The notes beneath the pieces are model-generated. The model had not been told where the DNA came from. It saw nothing but the letters and a program-made list of their open reading frames with translations, and ran no database searches. A stretch of DNA of 64,000 bases from Gonium pectorale (Eukaryota > Chlorophyta > Chlorophyceae > Chlamydomonadales > Volvocaceae). Position 1 is the stretch's first letter; each line of letters begins with the position of its first letter. This document shows positions 47,394 through 58,317 of this stretch, in pieces. Location of the stretch: NCBI GenBank assembly GCA_001584585.1, contig LSYV01000026.1:76805-140804 (forward strand). Direction: 5' to 3'. The translations under genes were made by a program, and so were the position numbers.

Positions 47394-50300
47394 TCACTCC
47401 AGCCCCGGCGGCAAGGGCCCACGGTATGCCGGAGGCTGGTACTGCCCCGGTGGGAACTGCTGCTGCAGCTGCTGCGACGGTGGCAGAGGAAGCTGCTGAG
47501 CCTGCTGCTGCTGCGACGGCGGCTGCGCGGGCGGCTGGAGTGGCTGGGTGCCCGAGCCGCCGCCAGCCTCACGCAGCTTTTGGAAGGCAGCCATTTGCTC
47601 GGTGTAGTTCTGCTCGGATGAGGATCGCCGAGAGCCGCCTGCGCCAGGGTGCACCTGCGGCGCCGGCGGTGGTTGCTGCTGCGGCGGCTGGTGCTGGTGC
47701 GGTTGCGGCGGCGAGTGTTGATGGTACTGCTGCGGTTGCGGCGGCGAGTGTTGGTGGGCATGCTGGTAGCCCGGATGGGGGTGCACGGCCTGCTGCAGCT
47801 GGCTGTGCGCCGGATTGTGCCCAGGCTGCTGCGCATGACCGCCCCAGCTGTGCGGCGGGTATTGCTGCTGCTGCTGCGCCGGCGGCGGGTACTGCTGCGG
47901 CGGGTAGGCCTGCTGCTGCGGAGGCCCGTGGGGGTAGGGCTGTTGGTGCTGCAGCCAACCGCCAGTCTGTTGTTGGTGCTGTGGAGGTTGCCCATATGGA
48001 TGCGGTTGGTATGACTGCATCTGTTGGTGCTGTTGCAGCTGGGGCTGTTGCAGCAGCTGTTGGGGCTGCTGGGCCTGAGGAAGCTGGGGCTGTTGCTGTT
48101 GGTGGTGGTGCTGTGGCAGCAGCAGCTGCTGCTGTTGGGCTTGGGACTGGGGTTGCGGTGCGTAGGACTGCGGCCCCGCCGCCGGCTGTTGCACAGGACT
48201 GGGCTGCCGGGACGGGGGCCGCGAGCGGGAGTGTTGCTGCTCCTGCTGCGGCACCGGCAGCGGCCACGGCTGCTGCTGGGGTTGCTGCTGCTGCTGTTGG
48301 GGCGGCTGCGGGGCTGCACCCGCCCCTGCACCCCCGATGGCCGGGAAATGCGCCGAGCCACGGCGCGGTGGCGGTTGGGCCGGCCGCGGCTGCTCTTGCT
48401 GCTGGGCGTGGGCGTTGAACTGCGCCAGTGCCCACCGATAGGCTGCCGAAGGGTCCGCGGCCCCAGCAGCAGGGGGCCCATCATCGCCGCCGCCGCTGCT
48501 GTACCGCGGGCCCAGAGGGCCGGCGCCTCCGCCCTCAGGTGCTCCCGGCCCAGCCCCGTGGCTCCCTCTCCGGCTCCCGCCGCCGTCCCCGGTCCCAGCA
48601 GTCTGCGACATGCGCCGCTGCGGCTCGCCCAGCTGCGCGGGCACGGCGGCCGCAGCGGCGCTGGGGCCGGCGTCGCCGCCGCGGCTTGGGCGGCGCGCGC
48701 CGCCGGCTTCGCCACCCGCAGTGCCAGCCGTACTGGGGTCGGCGCTGCCGCCGCCAGACGGCGGCCGCAACTGGAAGCCGTGCTGCGGATGTGCGCCGTA
48801 TCCCACAGCACCAGTAGCGTCCAGCGACATCGCTGCTTGCTGAGCATGCAGCTGCGGCTGCTGGTATTGATGCATTTGGTGCGGGAGCAGCTGCTGCTGC
48901 TGCTGGCCACCGCCCATCTGCATGCCGGCCTGCTGCGGTGGTTGCGGCGCCAGGCCTAGCTGCTGCAGCGGCTGCATGTGCTGCTGGAGCTGCTGCTGCG
49001 GCGGCGACGCAGCGCCAGCGCCCAGCTGTTGCAGGTGAGCCAGCGCTTGGAAGGTGGCAGCGTTAAATTGCTGTTGCTGCGCAAAGTGCTGTTGCTGCGC
49101 CGCAAACTGCTGCGTGTGGTGCAGTTGCTGGTGCTGCTGCAGCATGCCCCGCGCCGTCAGCTCCGCATTGGCGGCGCGGTGCGCCGCCTCGGCGGCGGCC
49201 GCCATGGCACCCTGCAGCGGCCCGTGGCCACGCCGCCCGCTGGGACCGATCGCCATCGTGGCCACGGCGGCGGCCGCCATGGCCTCGTGTCCGCCCGTGT
49301 CCAGGCCCAGCTGCATCTCCAGGCCCATGGCGGCGCGGTGGGGATCGTGCACCATCGAAGCGTGGGCTGTGCCGAAGGCCTGGGCGGCGGGGTTCAAACC
49401 TAAGGCCTGGACGGTGGGGTCCATGCCCACAATCATGGGGCCGCCGAACGGCGGCTGCCAGGCCTCTTGCGCCCCCTCCTCGTAGCCGTAATCCTCGTCG
49501 CCGCCACCGCCCTCGAACTCCTCCTCGTCATCCGACTCCATGTCTGGGCGACCGAAACTGAGGCGCCCGCGACCGCGGCCCCGCCCGCGGCCGCGTCCCC
49601 TGCCGCGGCCTCTCCCCCGCCCCCTGCCACGACCACCACGACCTCGGCCTCGTCCGCGGCCTCGTCCGCGACCTGGCGACCAGGCCATCCCGCCGCCGTA
49701 CGGCCCGCCGTCGTCGTACAAGTCCCCGCCGTTCTCCAGCAGGAAGTCCGGGTCAGCGTATTCGGCCGAGGAGTACCGCCCCCGGCCGCGGATGCGCGGC
49801 CGGCCCCGGGGTGATGATGGCGAGTCGTCACTGACGCCACCGGCGTCGCACCCCAAGCCGTACATCTCCTCCGCCTGAATGGCTGCCGCCAGCTCCGCGT
49901 CGGTCAGCATGTCGGAGCCGAACGCCATGGACACGCTCGCCGCCGCCGCCGTCAGGCTCCGTGCGCCCCAGCGCCCGCGGCCCCTGCCGCGGCCACCACG
50001 GCCGGTCCGGCCTGACTCCGCGGCCTGCGCCGCCGCGGCTGCTGCAGCGGCCGCCGCCGCCTCGTCCATCGCCTGAAGCACCTTGGCCTCGCTGTCCGCG
50101 ATCTCGGCCTGGCTGGCAGCGCGGACCCGCTCCAGCTCGGCGTTGTATGCTGCGACGAAGGACGGGTCGGCGGCCTGGTGCGCCGAGGGCAGCAGCTGGG
50201 AGTCGTGCCCGGGGACCACCATCAGCTGGCGCAGCACCACCGAGGTGTGCGGGAAGATGATCATGCGGTGCTCGCTCCGCGCGACGCGCACGGAGGCCTC

Positions 50301-53300
50301 GTCCAGGTCGGCGAAGGACAGCTGGCGCCATGCGGGCAGCTGCGCATCGGGCGGGCCGCGGACGGTGGCGGTGGTGTGGGACACGGTGGTTAGAGAAGAA
50401 ACGCGTGCGAGGAGCGGTTGACGGGCGCTGTCGCGTCAACGGGCAGACCCCAACCCATCAACGCGCTCAAGGCAGTGAAAAGGCATGTGGCCATAGGCTT
50501 GCCTTGACCTCCACCCGTCCACCCCTCTACCCATCTGGCTGTCTACTGCGTCCTCATTGGCCCCGCAGTGCTGCCAGACCCTTACCCCCTCCGGCCCCAC
50601 CCGGGAGGCACGCTCACCGCGTCCGCTGTAGCAGGCAGCACCATGGCGCGCACGCCAAGCGCCAGCAGCTTGTGGCGCAGGCCGTCCACCAGCGCGCGCA
50701 GGTGGCCCTGGCGCCGGCAGTCGAAACGCGTGGCCACCAGCGGGACCTCCGCCATGGCGCTGCCCAGCACCCGGAACATGCCCGCCAGCACTGGTCGCCC
50801 GCGGGCCTCCTTGTCGGCGCCCCTGCGCGCGTTGTCACACGAGCGAGACGCGAATGGGCATACGTGCGTTTAGACGCTGTCGAGGTGCTGCTGCGAGATG
50901 TTTGCAAGCGACAGCCGTAAGCCGTGCGCTCGCTCTTTTCCTATGTTGCGCCGCACCTGTAGCGCAGCAGCACGCAGTGCATGCCCTGGAAATCGTAGTC
51001 GCCGGCGCTCTCGGCATACACCATCTTGGGCAGCAGGTCCACTCCGCTGCCCGTGTCGATGATGGGGTCGAACGACTCCTGCGATCAAAGGCAGGCACCG
51101 CGAGGTGCCGGCATGCAGGGCTTAAAGACACCGACATGGGAGATACCAACACAGATGCCAGCTGGGTTACTCATAATGCCACATATCCTGTGCGCGCCCT
51201 GCCCTGCCCGGCTCGGGTACTTGTCCTGGTCGTCCCTGCAAAGCGATACCGTACCACCTGCCTGCATGGCACCCATCCCAAACGGAAGCATCAGCGCGGC
51301 CCTCCCGGCCTCACACTGCAAGCCGCGGGCCCGCACCTGCAGGATCTCCAGCACCGTCAGCAGCGCGCGCGCCGTGGCCTTGGTGCCGTCCTTGCCGCGG
51401 ATGAACTGCCAGCGGTAGGCGGGGTTGCCCGGCATCAGCGTCTCGCCCGCCTCCACGTCCGCCTGCAGCGCCCGGCGGATGCCCGTGCACTCGTCGCTGC
51501 AGAACCACTCGCCCTCCGGGACGGCCTGCGCGGCGTAAGGGGGATGAGGTTCCTCAATCCGCAGGCAAGACGGGTGAGCTTGGCGCCCGCCGACGGGTTG
51601 GAGTGCGTCTGAAGTTCTTGTGGGTGCCTTCTCCCTAGAATGGTTTAGCCAGTCGCTCTGCCGCATCGCCCGGCCTCTGCAGGACCCACCGGCTGCCTGC
51701 AGCGCTACCCCGCCGGCTGCCGCACAGCGGCTACTCGAGACCGTGCACCTGCTCCCCTGCCCCCATCCCACTCTAAATCTGCTGCCCGGGACCAATCCCA
51801 CCTGCATGTCCACCATCTTGTGCTCCCGCAGGCAGCCAATGTGGAACTCTTTCTCGCACTGGTCGCAGATAAGCACCGTCTTGTCGGAGAAGCCCTCGCG
51901 ATCGAAGTCCGGCTCATGGCAAAGCACGCAGCTGCTCGCCAGATCGACGGCATGGTCCTCGCCGCTGCGAGGAACGGTGCGGGTGAGTCAAAGACGAGCA
52001 TGCAGTGTGGCGTGCGGGTGTACCAACGCAGCGCGAGTGCGTGTTGTGCAACACGTCATCTTAAGTTTGGGGTAAAATGCCTCGTGGGTGAAGGCAAGAG
52101 GGCAAAACGAGCCGGTAAGCAACGCACAAAGTAGCACGGATGCGGAGTGTGTGCGGGCAGCGCGTGCGCCGCGAACGAAACACGCTCAAACACATGTCAT
52201 AACAACCCGGCGGCAGGTCCCACATTCGGAAGAGGAACACAGCCCACGAGGCAATTACGTGACAGGGCCCAGGATTAGGTGCAAGGGAACCGGTACGCAT
52301 AAGCGCTGGTCTGCATTTGCCAGGAAGAGCAGGAGGCACTCACGTGAGCTCTTCCTCTTCCTCCTCCTCCTCCTCCTCCCCCTCGTGGGCCGCAGGCGCC
52401 ACGCTGCTGGTGCTGGCGTCTTCCGCGTGCGCCGCTGCAGGCCCGCTAGAACCCGCGCCCGCCTCCGCACGTCCCGCAGCCCCAACCCCGGCTCGCTGCA
52501 CGCCGGCCTCCGCCGTCGCCGTAATCCGCAGCGCCGCCGCTGACGCGGCGGCCGCCGGCCGTGGCGCCGCGCTCGGCGAGGACATGGCAGGCGGCGACCA
52601 AACGGCAAGGCGCTCCGCGATGCGCTTCAGCGGCAGACCCTCCTCTGTGACGATCGCCTCGAAGGGGTTGCGCCGGTGCTTGTGGCCTGCGCGCCACCAG
52701 GGATACGAGATGGACGCATCGCAAAGGTCAACACGGCTTCATTCCGGTCCTGCGCTCATCATCACGTGGGAAGCGGCAGTGCGAAACGCCTCCAGAAGGC
52801 ATCTCCCAGAACACATGGATTCAACATGCGGGTGGCTTTAAACCACACCTCAACCAACGCACGTGCCCACCCGCCGCCAGGGTCTCCATACACGCCCCTC
52901 CGCACCGCACCTGCATGCGCCTCAAAGGCCGATGCGCTGATGACCTTGCTGCAACAGCCGCACAGGATGCCGCCGTTGTTGCTGGCGCTCCGAATCACCA
53001 CGACGCCCGTCAGCAGGCGCTGGCCCTGGATTGTGTAGAACACGCGGCTGCCGTCCTGCGGGTCAGCAAAAGGGGCGAGCGCTTGACAGCACAGCCTCTG
53101 GTCAGAGCACGCGCCGGGCCACTGCCGCTGCCGGCCTGGGTGGAACATACTAGGCGCCGGGAGAGCGGAAGACCGCGCTAGCGGTCTACCTGAGCACGTT
53201 GATGAGTGGTAGGCTGTCCATGGCGCGCAGCACGCGCAGGTAAACTCCCTTCATAAACATGACAGGACAGGATGGCATGTCTCTCTAATCCCAATCCATG

Positions 53301-56300
53301 CCAGCGATCCTTGGCCCCCCGGTTTCCCCGCAAACGTGCCTGCAAGCTGCCTGGCCCGCCGTCGAACAGCGTCCGACCGCAGTTGTTCCGTCGGAAGACG
53401 GTGCTCCGCGCCGCCGAGGCCCGAGCGTTGAATGGCAGTGACATCTGGATGCGGCCCCCGGCGGGCGCCGCAGCTGCTGGCGCGTGGGTGTGGGCGTGCC
53501 CATGTGCGGCATGCGTGTGCGCAGCAGGCGGCATGGCGAAGTGCAGCTTGGGAGGAGCTGCGGCGCCGGCGGCGCCGGCAGTGGCGCGGGCGCGCTTCCG
53601 CCGCCGTGTGGCGTCGTCATCATAGTCATCATCATCGTCGTCGTCGTCTTCCACCTCCTCTTCATATGGCTCGTCCTTCTCGTAATGGCCATCCTCCTCT
53701 TCCGCCTCCTCCCACGCGGCTGCGGCTGCTGCCGCTGCGGCGGCCGCGGCCGCCCGCGCTTCCGCGATGGGGCCCGTGCCGAGAGCACCAGCATCTGCAC
53801 CAGCCGGTGCCGTTGCAGCAGGAGCTGCGACCGCGCTGCCGTCAACCGGTGCCACTTGCGGCTCCGCTGCCGCCTCACCCGCTGCAGGCGGGACCTCACC
53901 GGCGGGGGCGGCAGCGCCGTCGGCATTGATCATGGCAGCCTCGGCGACCTGTGCGGCCTCAGCGGCGGCGCCCTCAACGCCCACCACCGCCGCCACAGCC
54001 ACGGTTGCCTCCGGGGCGCATCCGCTGCCATCGGCGCCCGGCTCGGCTGTGCTGGTGGCCACCACTCCAACCGCAGTGAGCGCTGCCGGCGTACCGCCGC
54101 CGCCGCTGGCGGTGATGGCGGCTGCCGCGCTGGCTTTAATAACGGGCACTGCGTCGGCGCCCTTGGCCATGGCTAGGCGAGCTTGCGTGAAGAACTGCTC
54201 CGCCAGTTGGGCCTGCGTGAGCACCGGCGTCCCACGCCCCCTGCCCCGGCCGCTGCCGGGAGCGGGGCCAGGACCCAGTCCACCCACGGCGGCGGGGCCG
54301 CGGCCTCGGCCGCGCCCCCGGCCGCCCCGCCCCCGGCCGCCCTCGGGCCCATGGTCCAAGTCCAGGAAGGCCGTGTTGGGGCGTTTGATGCGCTTGCCGC
54401 TGGATGCCTGCCTGCACGTGGGGCACTGCCACGGCTCGCAGCCGTTGGGCAGGCCGTAGGCGCTGGCGCAGGAGGCGTGGCAGTAGCCGCCGCAGCAGGA
54501 GCAGCCGAAGACCTGCAACGGGGAGCGCAGCCGGAATCGACAACAGGGACTTCGCAACGCAGGCGTGCATTCCCTCACCCCCCCCCCCGGCTCACCAGGT
54601 ACAGCGCACACCTTGCCCTAAGCACATCGAACACCATCGCCGAAGGCTGAGGAGGCCGTCGCCCGCACCCCCTCCCACACACAAGACACCCTCTCCATCA
54701 CCGACGCCCCTACCTGCGGGGCATTCCTGGCAGCGGCCAGCTCCTTGTAGTTCGGCGGCATCGCCCGCCGACAGACCGTGCATACGCCCTCCGGCACCAC
54801 GGGCCTCTGGTCTGCATACTGTGCCATGCTCTTGTAGGGGCTGGTCATGGCCGGCGGGCCGCCCTCTGCCTGCGTGGACGGGTCCGCCGTCTCCGTGCTC
54901 TTCTCCGTCACGGTGGTCGCATCTGACACCGTCCGGGCCAGCGGCGCCTGGCCTCCGGCCACGCCAGCAGCGGTCCCCGTCCCCGCCATGCCCATTCCCA
55001 ACTGCTGCGCCTCCATCGCCGCCATCGCTGCCGCCCGGGCGGCCATGGCCGCTGCACGCGCTCCGCCGGGCTTGGCACCCTTGGGCCCCGCTGCTGCGCC
55101 GAAGGGGCTGCCAGGCGACATCGGCCCCAGTCCACCGTGGCCGTCGTCGTCAGCCGCGGCGGATCCCTTGGTGCCGCCACGCGTGGTGAGGCGGTAGCTG
55201 GTCCCCAGGCAGCGGCAAACCATGACGCCGATGTCCTTGAGGCTTAGGTTGAGCCCCACAATGAAAGAGTGCTCGGCGGGCTTCTTGTGCGTGCCACCGC
55301 AGTGCACCTCAAACTCGGTGAGGGAGTGTGTCCGTGCGCTGGCGCTGCAGTCGCGGCAGTCGCACGCCACCGCACCGCGATCCACGATGGTGCCGCTCAG
55401 GATAGGCATGTACCGACCCGTGGCGTCGCGCTGCGGGGCCGGAGAGACGGGCACACACGAAGCAAGGATGGGAACCTTGGGATGTGTGCAGCGAGTCAAA
55501 GGGAGCTGGAGTGCCCAACAAGCTGAGTGTGGGAAACCGCCGACCCGCGTCTGGGGCCCTGGCAGAGTATCCCACTTCCGACCAGGGTCGATGGGACGAC
55601 AGGAAGCCCGCACAAGGAGAACCACAGCCCGGCTGTGCAAGGACACCACTCACGCAACTACAGCCCGTGAGGACCCCGTGAGGAACCCATGCTGCCCCTG
55701 CACCCGACCTGCCGGCCCTTCCACCCCTCCCTGATCGCACCCTGCGGTACTCAATGTGCTGCCCACGCATGCCGAGCGAACGCAGCAGCGCCTTGGCGTC
55801 GCGCGGGGCGCCCTCGCCCGCCGCCACCACCTTGCGAGAAAACTCGCGCAGGAACGCCACCTGTTCCTCATTCAGCGCCATTGGCGCGTCGTCCAGCCAG
55901 CCAGGCGCCTCTCCCGTGAGAGGCACACCGCTCGCGGCGAGGGCGGCGGCCCTGGCAGCGGAGGCCGCGCCAGGAGGCTGCCTCCTCATGGCTCCCCCAG
56001 TGGGTGCTGGCGCCGCCGCGGGTGAAGGCCCGGCTCTCGCGGCATCGGCCGCCCCAGTAGAGCCCCCACCCGCCGCTTCGGCAGCTGCATCAGCCTCCCG
56101 CTGCGCCTCTGCTGATGCCGTCACGAGCTTCGCGCCCTCCGCATCCCCCATCGTCACGTCCGCCAGCCCTGTTGCGCCCTCAATGGCCTCAGTCCCGGGC
56201 GCGTTGGCTGCTTCCGCTGTGTGGCCTTGGAACTCCTTCGCCGCGGCCGCGGCCGTCGAGCCTTCCAATGACGCCGTCGCGGCCTCCGCTGCCGGCTGTG

Positions 56301-58317
56301 CGGCTTGGTCCGACGCCAGTGCTGCTGCTGGCTCCTTGGCGGCTGCAGCAGCAGCCGCAATACCCTCCTCGCTCGACGTCTTCGCCGCCGCTCCCGCTGC
56401 AGACTTGCGACCGGCTGGTGCGGGCTTCGTGGCACCGTCGGCCGTGCGCTTCGCACCGGACGCCGTAGCGTCCAGTGTCGTGGCACCGCTTGCAGCAGCA
56501 GCGGCAGACCGCTTGGCCCCGTGTCCGCCAACGGTCCGAGTTGCCCGCTTGGCGATGGGCTCATCATCTGACGCCGCGCCCACCTCAGAGTCTGTAGAGC
56601 GGCCGTCAGACTCCAGGGCCGCCTTGGCCGCTGCCTTGGCCGCTCGACCGATCGACGGCCTAGAAGGTGCGATCGTGCCGACCTTCAGCGCTCCTCTCGC
56701 CGCGGTGCTCGTTGGTGAGGCCGCGCCGGCCGGACGCTCTTTCTTTGCGCGCTTAGCAGGCGGGGGCCCGTCCGCCTTCGCATCGGCGGCTGCCGCCGTT
56801 TGTGCCTGCTGTGCGGGGCCGGTCTTAGGACCCGCCACCACAGGCCAAAGGTCGTACATCACTGCCCCCACGATCTGGTCCCGGTTGGGGCCCAAAAGCG
56901 ACATGGCGAAATTAGCGTTCGCCGCCGCCACGCGCCGTGGTCGCTGCTCTGGCGGCGGCGCAATCGGAGGTGCGGGACGGGTCGGTGCACGAGCACGTGC
57001 GGGCCCGGGGCGGGGTTGGACCGGGAGCGGCGGAGAAGACACGGGCTGCGGTTTGGCCCCCGCGCCCCGTTTCAACTTCGCCAACTTTACTGGCTTTGCA
57101 GGCTTGCGCTCCTGCGTGCTGGGCTCTTGGGGGCTGGGTCCTGACCGCTGCAACTGCGCTTCTGCCACCTGTCCTTCTCCCTGCTCCGGTGCCTGCCCCA
57201 GGCCCGATGCCCCGATCTGCTCCTGCGCCTCCTGTACGTCCGGCGCTTCCGACTCGGCCGGGGCCTGCCGTTCCGCGCCTGTAGGATCCCCTGCAGCCCG
57301 CCCCTGGGAGTCAGCTTGGCTGGCTGCTGGGGGGGCCGACCCTGACGGGTCACCCTCCCGTGCCGGGCTAGCGGTCGGGTCGGCAGCGGGTTCAGCAGCC
57401 TCCATGGCGGAGGGGCCTTCCAGGCCTGGAGACTCCCGGGAGCCCGCCACAGGGTCCTCATTCACAGCCACGGGTCTAGAACAGGCAGCTGCCGTCGTCA
57501 CCGCCGAGGCGTCTACCTCAGTGTCATCCACAGCTACAGGTTGCCCGGCAGCAACGGCGCCGTCGGCGTCGGCGGCAGCGGGGCCGCCAGCCTTGTCGTC
57601 AGCTGGGCCGTCAGCCTCGGCAGCGGCTGTGGCGCCGCCAGCCTCAGCAGCACCGAAGCTGTCGGCCTTAGCGGCAGCCTCCATCTGATCCGGCTGCGGT
57701 TCATCCCCAGCGGCACTGTCAGCTGACTTGCTGGCGGGCCCAACCGCATGGTGTTGCTCATGGGCGGCTTCAGGTCGGTGAGTGACAGTGTTAGCCTCTA
57801 AGGCCGCGACTTCCGGCTCAGGCGCGCTACTCGCTGCGGGCTGCCCGCTGTTCACCTGTGGTTCCGTCGCCGCCATCCCTCCGAATGCCTGATGCAAGGC
57901 TGTGGAAGACAGTAGGTCCTGCGTTGGCGGCGTCGACTGAGGTTGGCCCGTCAGCTGGTCCAGCTCCTGTCCCGCGGGCTCGGGCGGCACTGGAGCCGTG
58001 CCACCACCAGCCGGCAGAGGCAGGGTCTGTGCAGAACGTCCTGCGTCCTGCTGCACGGGCTGCTGCTGGGCAGTTGAGTGCCCCAGACCCATGGCTGAGC
58101 CGTCGCCGCCAGCAGGCGGGGACCCCTGGGCTGCTTCTGAAGGCTCTTCCGGCGCAGAGGGCTCGGTGAGGCCCTGGCCGGCGTCCTGCTCAGAGCTCTG
58201 GCCGTGCTGGTTATTGGATGGCTGACGTGCGCTGTCAGGTTGCCCAAGATCGGATAATTGGTTCTGCGGGATGGGAGTTGGCACGGTGATGTAGGGGGGT
58301 GTGCGCTTAGTTTGCAT
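47394..58317 (-). CDS. Giant PHD-finger / GNAT acetyltransferase (IDM1-like) protein
   Basis: Exons, 5' to 3' on the - strand: 58317-55741, 55430-54714, 54512-53340, 53248-53190, 53047-52911, 52686-52344, 51964-51802, 51525-51337, 51078-50957, 50822-50618, 50339-47394; 2,876 residues. Plant proteins of this type (IDM1/ROS4) read chromatin through PHD fingers and acetylate histones. Order: an 859-codon Ala/Pro/Glu-rich first exon; a Tify/Jas-binding-type zinc domain (ACDCRDC, FEVHCGGTHKKPAEH); a PHD finger (CTVCRRAM, CSCCGGYCHASC, WQCPTC); RG-rich and acidic tracts; a second zinc domain (VFYTIQGQRLLTG, CGCCSKVISASAFEAHAG); a PHD finger (CVLCHEPDF, CDQCEKEFHIGCLREH, EGEWFCSDEC); GNAT fold (MAEVPLVATRFDCRRQGHL, LGVRAMVLPA); and a 930-residue Gln/Gly/Arg/Pro-rich tail. 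Acidic runs and RG repeats suggest nuclear binding. The exon 53248-53190 to exon 53047 junction is uncertain: an acceptor at 53055 restores DGSRVFY but breaks phase. The exon ending 53340 uses a GC donor. Confidence 0.83.
47480..49140 (-). repeat. CAG-rich (polyglutamine) coding tract
   Basis: The last exon of the PHD-GNAT gene is dominated by CAG/CAA codons broken by Pro, His and Gly. Runs of up to nine glutamines occur (near 48274-48300), as do HQQQ and QPPQ repeats. It is coding, not a separate element: the frame is open throughout and continuous with the acetyltransferase fold. Confidence 0.8.
49556..49680 (-). repeat. RG-dipeptide coding repeat
   Basis: About 40 codons alternate Arg and Gly (CGN/GGN) inside the last exon of the PHD-GNAT gene, ending at LSFGRPD on the C-terminal side. 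RG repeats commonly bind RNA and are methylated by PRMT1-type enzymes. Confidence 0.75.

Noticed and set aside
47237..48910. 557-codon - strand Ser/Arg/Asn-rich frame and + strand Ala/Leu-rich frames
   Set aside because: Frame-shifted readings of the CAG-rich polyglutamine exon. CAG repeats stay open in all frames, and only the Gln frame is continuous with the acetyltransferase fold.
55754..57688. 644-codon + strand open frame
   Set aside because: It is the antisense shadow of the 859-codon first exon of the PHD-GNAT gene; Ala-rich GC-rich exons keep the opposite strand open. It has no splice structure or motif.
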